NCBI GenBank assembly: GCA_024227565.1 | Contig: JAAEUE010000399.1 | Location: 44,384 to 108,383, forward strand | Direction: 5' to 3' | Length of the DNA: 64,000 bases | From: Alphaproteobacteria bacterium | GTDB lineage: Bacteria; Pseudomonadota; Alphaproteobacteria; Rhizobiales; CAJQND01 | Part shown: positions 10,191 to 18,235 of the stretch, one piece after another | Position numbering within the stretch: the first letter of the stretch is position 1 | How the letters are laid out: every line of letters starts with the position of its first letter | Made by a program: the position numbers and the translations under genes | Notes under the pieces: generated by a model | What the model was told of the DNA's origin: nothing | The model's database searches: none | The model's input: the letters and a program-made list of their open reading frames with translations, nothing else

Positions 10191-10712
10191 ATGTATCAGG
10201 ATGCCAATTTTGTTCGCAACACGCTGGTCAGCCTCGGGCTGTTTGGCTGCCTTGCGCTTGCCAGTTTGGGCACCGCCACTTCGGCTCAGGCCGGTGCGGA
10301 TGTTAAAGTGCCGGTCGATCAGGCCCGCATTGTCGAACTTGCAGGTGACCCCGGTACGGTAATTGTCGGCAATCCAACAATCGCCGATGTGACTTTGCGC
10401 AACGGCAACCTCATGATCATCCAAGGCAAAGCCTACGGCGAGACAAACATCATTGTTTTGTCACCCGATGGCGAGCAGATCGCGAACATGGATGTTATCG
10501 TTCAAACCAGAAACAAAAATGCCTTGTCGATCTACAGCAGCGCAGGGCGCCGCTCGTTCCGCTGCCATCCTTTCTGTGAAGGTGAAGTGAACACTGGCGA
10601 CAACAAAGCATTCTTCGAGCAGATCGCCGAGCAAAACGTCGGCAAAATCAAGGCTGCCAAAAAAAGCGGCAGCACCTCAAGCGGCGGCGGCGGCGGCGGC
10701 GGCGAGCAATAG
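10191..10712 (+). CDS. stand-alone CpaC N-terminal domain pilus-assembly-like secreted protein
   Basis: Exported protein of 173 aa with a signal peptide ending at SAQA. Residues about 35-105 (VDQARIVELAGDPGTVIVGNPTIADVTLRNG, IIQGKAYGETNIIVLSPDG) match the N-terminal domain found in CpaC/RcpA secretins of Flp (Tad) pili. There is no secretin domain afterwards, only a ~50-residue tail with two Cys (RCHPFC), a Lys-rich helix and a polyglycine stretch (seven Gly). A strong terminator follows at 10743. The TadE/TadG-like genes downstream support a link with a Tad-type system, but no TadA, TadB/C or secretin gene is in the window. Confidence 0.75.
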   Translation: MYQDANFVRNTLVSLGLFGCLALASLGTATSAQAGADVKVPVDQARIVELAGDPGTVIVGNPTIADVTLRNGNLMIIQGKAYGETNIIVLSPDGEQIANMDVIVQTRNKNALSIYSSAGRRSFRCHPFCEGEVNTGDNKAFFEQIAEQNVGKIKAAKKSGSTSSGGGGGGGEQ

Positions 10713-10742
10713 CTCTTTTAACACTTTCGACGCCACAATTTG

Positions 10743-10786
10743 ACGGCGCGCCTGCAGAATATGCGGCGCGCCGTACCTATTTTTGC
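10743..10786 (+). terminator. intrinsic terminator after the CpaC-N gene
   Basis: A perfect 10-bp inverted repeat (ACGGCGCGCC at 10743-10752 and GGCGCGCCGT at 10765-10774) with a 12-base loop is followed shortly by a T-run at 10780-10785. It lies 30 bases after the stop of the upstream gene. Confidence 0.8.
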
Positions 10787-10910
10787 TGAATCACAAAGCA
10801 TTTAATTCAAATTTTATCGTTTTCCCCAAGTGTTTAACTACACACTTTTGATATCCAAAAACGGATAGTCCAAGGGTTAGACACGTATTGATCCGAGGGG
10901 CGGATGTTCC

Positions 10911-11489
10911 ATGGGGAGCGAAATGGAAAAGACAAGAACTCCAGAGACCGGCAAAAGACCAAGCCGTTGGATCAAGAGCACAAAGAGATTCCGCAAGGAT
11001 CGCAGGGGCGTTGCGGCTGTCGAGATGGCGCTTGTGGCCTGGCCCTTCTTGGCGATCATGTTTGCGATTTTGGAACAGGGCGTTGTGTTCTTCGCGGAGT
11101 TTTCCCTTGAGCACAACGTTGCGCAAGCTGCACGGCAAATCCGCACTGGCGAAGTGCTCGACAACAGCATCACAAGCGCCCAATTCAAAACCGATCTTGT
11201 TTGCCCTGACCTGGCTGCCATGCTCACATGTGGCAACCTCTCGGTAGACGTGCGCACCTTCGCGACCTTCGCAGACATTGCCGGCGCGCTGGATGATCCG
11301 GTCAACAGTGACAACGAATTCAACCCGCTCAACAATTGGCAGCCCGGCGCTCAGCTCTCTGTGATGGTTGTTCGTGCGTTCTATGAATGGAACATGCTCA
11401 CACCAACCGCGTTTACGCACATGGACACCCTGGCGAATGGCAACAGGCTGATTTCCGCATCCATGACATTCCGTAACGAGCCATTTTAA
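10911..11489 (+). CDS. TadE/TadG-like pilus-associated membrane protein
   Basis: Pseudopilin-like protein of the TadE family. After a cationic N-terminus (KRFRKDRRG) comes the diagnostic segment VAAVEMALVAWPFLAIMFAILEQGVVFFAE, a prepilin-like Glu followed by a membrane helix; the remaining ~120 residues would be periplasmic. Two starts are possible, ATG 10911 or ATG 10923; the latter has GGGAGC directly upstream. 192 or 188 aa. It sits between the CpaC-N protein and a second TadE-like gene in the same direction, with 77 bp to the latter. Confidence 0.85.
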   Translation: MGSEMEKTRTPETGKRPSRWIKSTKRFRKDRRGVAAVEMALVAWPFLAIMFAILEQGVVFFAEFSLEHNVAQAARQIRTGEVLDNSITSAQFKTDLVCPDLAAMLTCGNLSVDVRTFATFADIAGALDDPVNSDNEFNPLNNWQPGAQLSVMVVRAFYEWNMLTPTAFTHMDTLANGNRLISASMTFRNEPF

Positions 11490-11566
11490 GAAACAAGCAT
11501 ACCGCTGGAACACCGGGTGGCGATGCGGTTTCCGGCATTGAGGCAAACCCAAGCAGGGGAAAGACT

Positions 11567-12124
11567 ATGAGACAGAGAACAAACAACAGAGCCGGGGGGC
11601 TTTTGATATCTCTGCGCCGTTTCATTCGGCAAACCAAGGGCGCTGTGGCGATCGAATTCGCCATGATCTTCCCGGTCATGATTACGATTTATTTCGGTGT
11701 CGTGGAGATGAGCCAGGGGCTCGCCGCCAGCCGCAAGGTCACGATGCTGACCAGCACCGTTGGCGATATCGTCGCTCAGTTTGGCGCTACCGGGATCACG
11801 ACAGCGGATTTGGTCGGCATCTACGACGCTGCTGACGAAATCATGCGTCCCTTTCCAACCGATGGCCTGGGCCAGCTAAGGATCAATGTTTATAGCGTGA
11901 CCACGGTTGCTGCGAACAATTGGAACTATTCTCCGAACGGTGAATGTGTTGGCGGCCAGCCCACTGTGCCCGCCAATCTGCTCGCCTCCGGCGGCAGCGT
12001 GATCATCTCCCACGTTTGCTACGTGCACAACTCAGTCCTGCACCGGTTTTTCACATCTGACCCTACGTTCACCGATACGTTCTATATGAGACCCCGCGGA
12101 GTATCATTCATCGTGGGACCCTAA
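11567..12124 (+). CDS. second TadE/TadG-like pilus-associated membrane protein
   Basis: A 185-aa TadE-family protein. A basic N-terminus with Arg clusters leads into GAVAIEFAMIFPVMITIYFGVVEMSQGLAAS, the conserved Gly-Ala-x-Ala-x-Glu-Phe entry to a single membrane helix. The periplasmic portion contains two Cys that could form a disulphide (GECVGG and SHVCYVH). The gene pairs with the preceding TadE-like gene (two minor pseudopilins are usual in Tad loci). A terminator ends the unit at about 12149-12187. Confidence 0.85.
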   Translation: MRQRTNNRAGGLLISLRRFIRQTKGAVAIEFAMIFPVMITIYFGVVEMSQGLAASRKVTMLTSTVGDIVAQFGATGITTADLVGIYDAADEIMRPFPTDGLGQLRINVYSVTTVAANNWNYSPNGECVGGQPTVPANLLASGGSVIISHVCYVHNSVLHRFFTSDPTFTDTFYMRPRGVSFIVGP

Positions 12125-12148
12125 GATCCAAGATGCGGCGGATCTGAT

Positions 12149-12187
12149 GCCCGGCCCTCAGAAATGGGGGCCGGGTTATTTAGTTTA
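12149..12187 (+). terminator. intrinsic terminator after the TadE-like pair
   Basis: A perfect 8-bp stem (CCCGGCCC at 12150-12157, GGGCCGGG at 12168-12175) is followed by a T-rich stretch (TTATTTAGTTT). It lies 25 bases after the stop codon. Confidence 0.8.
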
Positions 12188-12253
12188 AGGCAGCTTTCCC
12201 GCAACGAAATTGGTATCGCTCAGGCACCATCGCGCCTATAGAGAGCGCAAACC

Positions 12254-13579
12254 ATGCCTTCCTCACCGTCCCCTTCGGCGCACAGCAATTCATCCCACTC
12301 CGGCTCGCCCACGCCGTGGCGCGGGGGGTTCGTGTTCGCCTTGGGCGCCTTGTCGTTTGCCTACGCCTTTCTGCAGCGCGTGGCTCCGAGCGCGATGGTC
12401 CCCGATTTGATGCAGAGCTTCTCGGTTGGCGCGGCTGTTCTGGGCAATCTTTCGGCCATCTATTTTTATGCCTATGTGGCCCTTCAGATGCCCATCGGGG
12501 CGTTGGTGGACAGATGGGGCCCACGCAAGATCATCACCAGCTTCCTGTTGTTGGGCGGGGTCGGCAGCTTGGTGTTCAGCCTGGCCACAACGATTGAACA
12601 GGCCTACCTGGGCCGGCTTCTGGTGGGCATCGGGGCGAGCTGCGGGTTGATTGCGCCCTTGGCATTGGCCGCAAAGTGGTTTCCGCCCAAGCGCTTTGCC
12701 TTTCTTTCGGGCACCGCCATGTTGTTTGGGGTGTTTGGAGGCTTCATCGGACAGGGGCCGTTTGCCAGCCTGGTTGGCTGGGTGGGCTGGCGCTCGGCCA
12801 TGCTCGGCGCATCGGCGTTTGCAATCTGCCTGGCTTTGGCAATTTGGATCATCGTCCGCGACGCGCCCGCCGGCACCGCTGAGCGCTCCAGTACAGCGCC
12901 GGTGAAGCTGCTGGCCGGCATGGGCCAGGTGGTGCGCCATCGGGAAGCCTGGGCACTTGGGTTTGTGGCATCGGCCTGCACGGGTCCCATGCTGGCCTTC
13001 GGTGCGCTTTGGGGTGTGCCATACATGGCTGAGAGGTTTGACCTGAACCGGACGGACGCTGCCTTCTACACCTCCATGATGCTTGTAGGCTGGGCGGCCG
13101 GCGCCCCGTTTGGCGGATGGTTTTCAGATGCTGTCGGCCGCAGAAAACCGCCCCTGATCTTCAGCACGGCAGCGTGCACGGTGCTTGTGGTAGCCTTGTT
13201 TTATGGGCCAGATCTGTCACTGCTACTCACCGTGGTGCTGTTGATCATGATCGGTTTCATGGGCGCCTGGATTGCCAGCACCTATGCTTATGCGCGCGAA
13301 ACGGTGTCACCGCGTGTGCATGGTGCGGTCACCGGCTTTGTGAACATGATGACTATTGCTGCCGGGGCCCTGCTGCAGCCCGTGGTGGGCCTTCTTTTGG
13401 ACATGCAATGGGACGGCACCATGGAGAACGGCATCAGGGTGTATTCCCGCGCAATGTACGAGACCGCGTTCCTCAGCATTGCCGCCTACAGCGCCCTTGG
13501 GGTGATTGCGATCTTGTTCGTGAAGGAAACCTTCTGCACCCAGCGGCCTGGCACGGTGGAGGGTGCTTGGGGGGTGTGA
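12254..13579 (+). CDS. major facilitator superfamily transporter
   Basis: Twelve-helix inner-membrane transporter of 441 aa. The cytoplasmic loop 2-3 motif is present as GALVDRWGPRKI, and its repeat-half counterpart as GGWFSDAVGRRKPP. Helix-rich segments cover nearly the whole protein. The sequence has general similarity to MFS anion/organic-acid and sugar-phosphate-like carriers, but no signature fixes the substrate. It is transcribed alone, between the TadE pair and a long gene-free AT-rich gap. Confidence 0.88.
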   Translation: MPSSPSPSAHSNSSHSGSPTPWRGGFVFALGALSFAYAFLQRVAPSAMVPDLMQSFSVGAAVLGNLSAIYFYAYVALQMPIGALVDRWGPRKIITSFLLLGGVGSLVFSLATTIEQAYLGRLLVGIGASCGLIAPLALAAKWFPPKRFAFLSGTAMLFGVFGGFIGQGPFASLVGWVGWRSAMLGASAFAICLALAIWIIVRDAPAGTAERSSTAPVKLLAGMGQVVRHREAWALGFVASACTGPMLAFGALWGVPYMAERFDLNRTDAAFYTSMMLVGWAAGAPFGGWFSDAVGRRKPPLIFSTAACTVLVVALFYGPDLSLLLTVVLLIMIGFMGAWIASTYAYARETVSPRVHGAVTGFVNMMTIAAGALLQPVVGLLLDMQWDGTMENGIRVYSRAMYETAFLSIAAYSALGVIAILFVKETFCTQRPGTVEGAWGV

Positions 13580-14140
13580 CTGACCGCCTGATAGCTTCTG
13601 ATTTGAGGTGTGAAACGGACCTCCCCGAGTCTGGCTCAACACAGAGAAGAATGACGCAAAGGCCACTCTCTTCTCAAAAGAAAAGCGGCCACGAAGGGCC
13701 GCTCCCGACAATAGCGAATGCACAATGCAGATAGGCAGCTGCGTCGTGACAGCCAACATGATTTCGCATCAATGTGACCACGGGCGTGTCGCACGCGGCA
13801 GTACTGTCATGCCGAAATTCCAGGATCATCCGTGACATTGCGTCAGACAAATTGCACACTTTGAAAACGGAGCAAAACATGCCACCATTCAAGTATCAAA
13901 CAAGGCTCGCTGGGGAGTACCGGATGACATTCTTATGATACGCAACAATCCCATCTGGGAGATGTCAGATTATTTCAAAATTACGCATACAATAGACGGC
14001 GATGAGTTAAGGGAAAACAAGAAAAAATAAGAACAAATAGTTTGATCCGATTTTTTTGAGATCTAATTTTGTTTGGTAATTTTTCTAGAACTACAAAAAT
14101 ATGAATATACCTGAACATTCTAAACATTTATTCTGAGCCA
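13580..14140. other. 561-bp gene-free region, AT-rich in its second half
   Basis: No convincing coding frame. The first ~300 bases keep the composition of the window; from about 13900 the sequence becomes strongly AT-rich and stays so into the caspase-like gene. A hairpin at 13684-13703 has a T-run only on the minus strand, suggesting the end of a minus-strand transcript, and is listed separately. Confidence 0.6.
13672..13703 (-). terminator. terminator-like hairpin oriented to the minus strand
   Basis: Perfect 7-bp stem AGCGGCC (13684-13690) / GGCCGCT (13697-13703) with loop ACGAAG. On the minus strand it is followed by TTTTCTTTT, as in an intrinsic terminator; on the plus strand no T-run follows. 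No minus-strand gene is recognised upstream of it. Confidence 0.5.
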
Positions 14141-15694
14141 ATGAATTTAATTGTATTAAAATACTGTCGCCGAAAAAAAATTAAACGTGAATTTCTAATT
14201 TTTATTTTCTCATGCGCCTTAATCGTATCAGTATTCGAAAATGCAATTGCTGGAACAAACCGTGCATTTATCCTCGGGAACAGTGATTATAGTGTTGCAG
14301 AAAATCTACCAAATGCAAAAAACGACGCGCAAGATATAGGCAATATACTTAGAAAAATTGGATACAGCGTCAAATTAAATGAAAACCTGAATTTAGCTTC
14401 AACAAAAAGAAATTTGGAAACATTTTCATCCATTTCTGAACCTGAAGATAATATAATATTTTACTACGCTGGTCATGCATTGCAAATAAACGGGAAAAAT
14501 TACCTAATTCCAGCAGATGCAAAACTAAATAAAGCTCAAGACATTGAGAAAGAAACAATTTCTATTGATCTCATTCTGTCTAAATTTCGTTCAAAATCAA
14601 GAAAATTGATAATTATACTTGATGCATGCAGAGATAACCCTTTTCGAAATAATACTGAGATTGGCCCCCTACTCGCAGCGCAATCAAAAGGCTTGGCGCG
14701 CCAAGAGGTTCGAGAGAAAAACACATTTATTGCATTTTCGACCGAACCGGGAAACGTAGCTTTGGATGGAGAAGGCCGAAACAGTCCGTTCGCAAAGGCA
14801 CTCTTAGATAATATTGAAACGCCCGGATTGGAGATATCTCTTCTTATGACATCGGTCAGACGGAAGGTATTTGAAGACACCAAACAGCAACAACTTCCTT
14901 GGGCTAGATCCTCGTTGTTAGATCATTTTTACATCAAGGAACTGGACACGGACGGCAAAGAACCTGAGGCTGCGAAGAGACTTCAAGATAGTTCCGACCC
15001 GGCGACACTATTGGCAATTGCAAACCAATTGTTTGCTGAACGCAGCTTTGCGCAAGCCGCCGAAGCTTACAAAAAGGCAGCCGACCTCGGAGCCATCCGC
15101 GCAATGACGTCTTACGGCAACATGCTGTCACTGGGCATCGGTGTTGGCGACGACGATCGGCAGGCGCATTCGTGGCATCTCAAGGCCGCTGAGGCGGGCG
15201 ACGCAGAAGCCCAGTTCCTGGTGGGCCGGAATTTTGAACGTGGAATAGCCGGAGTCCGCAAGAATCTTTCTACAGCTTTACGATGGTATCGGCGCGCGGC
15301 GAAGGGTGGCAACGGTGACGCTATGAACAATCTTGCCATCATGCATGCCCTCGGCGAAGGGATAAAACAGAACGTCGCCGAAGCTGTGAAGTGGTACATC
15401 GCAGGCGCAGACGCCGGCAACGGCAACGCACTTTTCAACCTAGCGGCTCTGCATGACGATGGAAGGGGTGTGAAGAAATCGCCCGGCCAAGCTGCGAAAC
15501 TTGTCCTAAGGTCAATTTTCGCTGGAACGCAGGCCGCTAAGACAGAAATGCTGAACAACAGCTCCACGTGGAGCCCTCGATTCCGTAAGGCGTTTCAAGT
15601 CGAACTCAAGGCAATAGGCGAGTACAGCGGGGCGATTGATGGTTCTTTTGGCCCAGGCACCCGTGCCGCCATTTCGGGCCTTCAGCAACAATGA
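14141..15694 (+). CDS. caspase-like (peptidase C14) protein with Sel1 repeats and a peptidoglycan-binding end
   Basis: Multi-domain exported or membrane-anchored protein of 517 aa. A basic N-terminus and a hydrophobic helix (about residues 17-36) act as signal or anchor. Residues about 39-260 are a caspase-like p20 domain: RAFILGNSDYS start, catalytic His112 in YYAGHALQ and Cys163 in ILDACRDNPF. Residues about 290-460 hold Sel1-like repeats (AEAYKKAADLGAIRAMTSYG, ALRWYRRAAKGGNGDAMNNLA, AVKWYIAGADAGNGNALFNLA). The last ~35 residues (GEYSGAIDGSFGPGTRAAISGLQQQ in outline) resemble a short peptidoglycan-binding domain. The caspase half is very AT-rich, and composition changes to the window norm near residue 270. 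The start lacks a clear Shine-Dalgarno site. Function is unknown; similar proteins are thought to act as stress or death proteases. Confidence 0.8.
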   Translation: MNLIVLKYCRRKKIKREFLIFIFSCALIVSVFENAIAGTNRAFILGNSDYSVAENLPNAKNDAQDIGNILRKIGYSVKLNENLNLASTKRNLETFSSISEPEDNIIFYYAGHALQINGKNYLIPADAKLNKAQDIEKETISIDLILSKFRSKSRKLIIILDACRDNPFRNNTEIGPLLAAQSKGLARQEVREKNTFIAFSTEPGNVALDGEGRNSPFAKALLDNIETPGLEISLLMTSVRRKVFEDTKQQQLPWARSSLLDHFYIKELDTDGKEPEAAKRLQDSSDPATLLAIANQLFAERSFAQAAEAYKKAADLGAIRAMTSYGNMLSLGIGVGDDDRQAHSWHLKAAEAGDAEAQFLVGRNFERGIAGVRKNLSTALRWYRRAAKGGNGDAMNNLAIMHALGEGIKQNVAEAVKWYIAGADAGNGNALFNLAALHDDGRGVKKSPGQAAKLVLRSIFAGTQAAKTEMLNNSSTWSPRFRKAFQVELKAIGEYSGAIDGSFGPGTRAAISGLQQQ

Positions 15695-15732
15695 ACTTAC
15701 TTTTTGTACGGCCGCGAGGAGCTGATTAACAA

Positions 15733-15834
15733 GTGAAAAATAACAAACTCAAATGGGTGGCCCTCGGCTCTATTATTTCCATCTTGGCCCTTGCGGGCAT
15801 TCGCGTCACTACTAAGCGGCTCAAACAACTGTAA
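15733..15834 (+). CDS. 33-aa single-helix membrane peptide
   Basis: Short frame starting at GTG 15733 with GAGGAG at 15716-15721 (11-base spacing, slightly long). The product is MKNNKLKWVALGSIISILAL followed by AGIRVTTKRLKQL: a positively charged start, one membrane helix and a basic tail. The segment KWVALGSIISI is nearly the same as KWVVVGSIISI at the start of the next gene, so the two look like duplicates of a membrane-anchor module. It is either a real micro-protein or the remnant of a duplicated gene. Confidence 0.45.
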   Translation: MKNNKLKWVALGSIISILALAGIRVTTKRLKQL

Positions 15835-15871
15835 AACGTAGCTTTAATAACTTCGAGAAGGTATGCAGAAC

Positions 15872-16315
15872 ATGAGAATTCCCGCATTCAAATGGGTAGT
15901 GGTAGGTTCAATTATTTCTATATTTATCGGAGTTAGCATTGCTTACGCCTTTAGTGACAGCACCACAAATAGAGCAATTTCTGCGGGCGACCGCGAGTTG
16001 AATCGCTGCAAGTCGATCAAAATCGAGAAGCAAAAGATTGATTGTGTTGCTAAGGCGTTAGATACGACGGCGAGTTCGATCTCTAACGGAAAACCCGATT
16101 ACCGACCGATCAAACGCACGCTGCGGAACACGGCAGCCAAGCTTCGCAAAACCCGCAAAAAATCCCGTGCGCGCAAAATACTCGCTGCAGCGGCAGCAGT
16201 CTTGCGAAAGGCCTGGACGCGGCCCGTTTACGCCGGAAAGAAGCAGCTTGCCAAAAAGCATTTTGCCAAATTTGCCGCCTTCGTAAACCGGGCGAAGAGT
16301 GTCCTCCGCAGCTGA
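15872..16315 (+). CDS. membrane-anchored, Lys/Arg-rich hypothetical protein
   Basis: Unrecognised protein of 147 aa. A single N-terminal helix (KWVVVGSIISIFIGVSIAYAF) serves as signal or anchor, followed by a domain with two Cys (NRCKSIKIEKQKIDCV) and a strongly basic helical C-terminal half rich in Lys, Arg and Ala (for example KLRKTRKKSRARKILAAAAA). ATG 15872 is chosen because GAGAAGG lies 10 bases upstream; an in-frame ATG at 15863 is too close to that site. It sits between the caspase-like protein and the OmpA-like protein, all in the same direction. The basic surface could bind a polyanion such as teichoic-like polymers, LPS or nucleic acid, but this is speculation. Confidence 0.65.
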   Translation: MRIPAFKWVVVGSIISIFIGVSIAYAFSDSTTNRAISAGDRELNRCKSIKIEKQKIDCVAKALDTTASSISNGKPDYRPIKRTLRNTAAKLRKTRKKSRARKILAAAAAVLRKAWTRPVYAGKKQLAKKHFAKFAAFVNRAKSVLRS

Positions 16316-16340
16316 TGCACGAATGAGACACAAGGAAAAC

Positions 16341-16955
16341 ATGTTTAGCTGGCGAGCAGTTCTTACACTATTCTTTGCAGGTGGAATAATCGCACTCACC
16401 CGTCTTGCCGGGGGTGTAGAACCCGCCCAGGCCCAAACGCCTGAAGAAATGTTCGAACGACTAAACTCGAAGAAGCAGCGGACCCGTTCTTTCAGTGCGC
16501 AGCGACAGATGCAGAGGTTTCGGCAACTGGTCGACAAAAAGCATCGAACAAGAGGGCTCGCACGACAAGATAGAAACGAACTGCTGGATATCGTGGTCGA
16601 TCAAAACTTACCAACCCTCGACCTCGAGATCCTTTTTGAGTTTGCTTCAGCCGACATTTCTGCGGCCTCATTTGGCCAACTCAAAAAACTGGCCACCGTT
16701 CTCAAGAGACCGGAGTTCGCCGGGTCAAAGTTCATGTTGCTCGGTCACACCGATTCCAAAGGTTCAGAAAATTACAATCTGACATTGTCCCAACGCCGGG
16801 CCGATGCTGTGCAGTTCTTCCTTCGCAACGTCCCTGGCATTGGTGCAGGGAGGTTTTTTACGGTTGGATATGGAGCGGAGAAGCCGAAAAATAGCCAGGA
16901 CACAACGGCAGCAGAAAATCGGCGGGTTCAAGTTATCAATTTGGCCGATTTCTAG
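16341..16955 (+). CDS. OmpA-family C-terminal domain protein
   Basis: Exported peptidoglycan-associated protein of about 204 aa. A signal peptide (WRAVLTLFFAGGIIALT...AQAQ) is followed by ~60 charged residues and then an OmpA-like domain: LEILFEFASADISAASFGQL, LLGHTDSKGSENYNLTLSQRRADAV and ENRRVQV, containing the Asp and Arg that bind diaminopimelate in this family. ATG 16341 has CAAGGA just upstream; longer frames starting at 16299 or 16323 overlap the previous gene and lack a signal at the start. The gene follows the basic membrane protein by 25 bases and may belong with the caspase-like protein, which also ends in a putative cell-wall binding segment. Confidence 0.82.
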   Translation: MFSWRAVLTLFFAGGIIALTRLAGGVEPAQAQTPEEMFERLNSKKQRTRSFSAQRQMQRFRQLVDKKHRTRGLARQDRNELLDIVVDQNLPTLDLEILFEFASADISAASFGQLKKLATVLKRPEFAGSKFMLLGHTDSKGSENYNLTLSQRRADAVQFFLRNVPGIGAGRFFTVGYGAEKPKNSQDTTAAENRRVQVINLADF

Positions 16956-17035
16956 GACCCCCTGCAGCTTTACGCAGCATCCCTGCTAACGCAACAAAGC
17001 TGGAACTGAAGTCACGCCGCACGTTTCGGGTGGCT

Positions 17036-17665
17036 ATGCCTTTGGTTAGCGGCATTAATCGGCTCGTTATGCTCGAACTCACGATCAAGCTGGTTTTGTT
17101 CCTGTTCCCCTTGGCCTATAGCCCAGGGCCGGGAAACATGTTCTTTGCCGCCAACGGGGCACGTTTTGGTTTTGCCGCAACATTTTCAGCCAACGCCGGC
17201 TACCATCTCGCCACTTGGGTCGTAACATTGGCCATCGGACTGGGGTTTGGTCTTGTGGCGCTGCAATTTCCCACATTCCTGCTGGCCATCAAGTACCTTG
17301 GCAGCGCCTATGTGCTCTATCTCGCGTGGCTTCTCGTCAAAGCGGGAACCCTGGAGGGGCAAGCAGACCCGCGCCATGCGGGATTTGTCGACGGCATGGT
17401 TCTCCTCATCCTCAATCCCAAGGCCTATTTGATCATTGCCCTGATATTCACCCAGTTCACCTCCTCAACCGGTGTTGCGAGCTTCTGGCTTATTGTCTGG
17501 ATTTCCACCGTGTTCACGATCAACAACCTTGTGGCGTTCAGCCTGTGGGCAGCCGTCGGTGACGGTTTGGCGACAGCGTTCAGGAACGATGCACACGCGC
17601 GCAAGCTAAACCTTTTCTTCGGCGTGACACTGGCAGCGGTCGCGGTTTGGATGTTGCTTCGTTAG
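17036..17665 (+). CDS. LysE/RhtB family amino acid exporter
   Basis: Small exporter of about 200-210 aa with five to six hydrophobic helices. The N-terminal signature PLAYSPGPGNMFFAANGARFG is the conserved GPxPG/NxxGxxxG region of LysE/RhtB transporters, and AIKYLGSAYVLYLAWLLVKAG is the next conserved helix. Start is uncertain: ATG 17036 or ATG 17069 (MLELTIKL), the latter matching family lengths better. The substrate (amino acid or homoserine lactone-type compound) cannot be told. Downstream is a convergent rhodanese gene only 7 bases away. Confidence 0.85.
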   Translation: MPLVSGINRLVMLELTIKLVLFLFPLAYSPGPGNMFFAANGARFGFAATFSANAGYHLATWVVTLAIGLGFGLVALQFPTFLLAIKYLGSAYVLYLAWLLVKAGTLEGQADPRHAGFVDGMVLLILNPKAYLIIALIFTQFTSSTGVASFWLIVWISTVFTINNLVAFSLWAAVGDGLATAFRNDAHARKLNLFFGVTLAAVAVWMLLR

Positions 17666-17672
17666 GGGCTGG

Positions 17673-18101
17673 CTAGTTCGTGAACGGCTTAACCGGCAAT
17701 CCGGCCCTCAGCCATCCCTTACCCGCCGCGCTGCCCAGCATGCCCTCGGACACATCCACCACATTGGTGAAACCGAACTTGGCAAGCTGGCCTTGAAGCC
17801 AGCGGGAACGGCCGCCGGTGGCGCAGATCAGGCCAATCTTCTTGCTCTTGTCCTGGCCGGCAGCCTCAGCCAGCTTGTCGACAAACCCAGGTTTATGCAT
17901 GGAGATGGCTTGGGCCGTGGCGCCAAGGCCTGTCTGCTTCCATTCCCCATGGGTGCGGATGTCGACCAGCAGGAGTTCGCCGTCCAAAGCCTGCTTGTGG
18001 GCGTCGGCGGCGGAGAGCTTTCCAGCCGCCCAGGCCTTGGCGCCCATTGCGAAAGGCACGGATGCAGCGGCTGTGGCGATGAAATGCCGGCGGGTCACCA
18101 T
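17673..18101 (-). CDS. Tat-exported rhodanese-like domain protein
   Basis: Periplasmic sulphurtransferase-like protein of 142 aa. The N-terminus VTRRHFIATAAASVPFAMGAKAWA has a twin-arginine export motif (TRRHFI) and hydrophobic region. The rest is one rhodanese domain: LLLVDIRTHGEWKQTG and the active-site loop CATGGRSRW with the catalytic Cys, then GFTNVVDVSEGMLGS. It may move sulfane sulphur in the periplasm. It is transcribed alone; the region upstream contains repeated hairpins (18236-18330). Confidence 0.88.
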   Translation of the reverse strand: MVTRRHFIATAAASVPFAMGAKAWAAGKLSAADAHKQALDGELLLVDIRTHGEWKQTGLGATAQAISMHKPGFVDKLAEAAGQDKSKKIGLICATGGRSRWLQGQLAKFGFTNVVDVSEGMLGSAAGKGWLRAGLPVKPFTN

Positions 18102-18235
18102 TGCTCTTGGGTCTCTCTTGGTTGGTCGTCAGGCCCCGCATATACCACACCTCAGCGCTCAACCGGCCTCACACTTGCGCGAGCCTTCTATGCTAAAGCG
18201 TAATGAGATTTGACCGATAACCACTAGGGCGTCTT

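Noticed and set aside
13674..13892. 72-codon minus-strand frame between the MFS and caspase-like genes
   Set aside because: No ribosome-binding site, odd composition, no motif, and it runs through the hairpin at 13684-13703.
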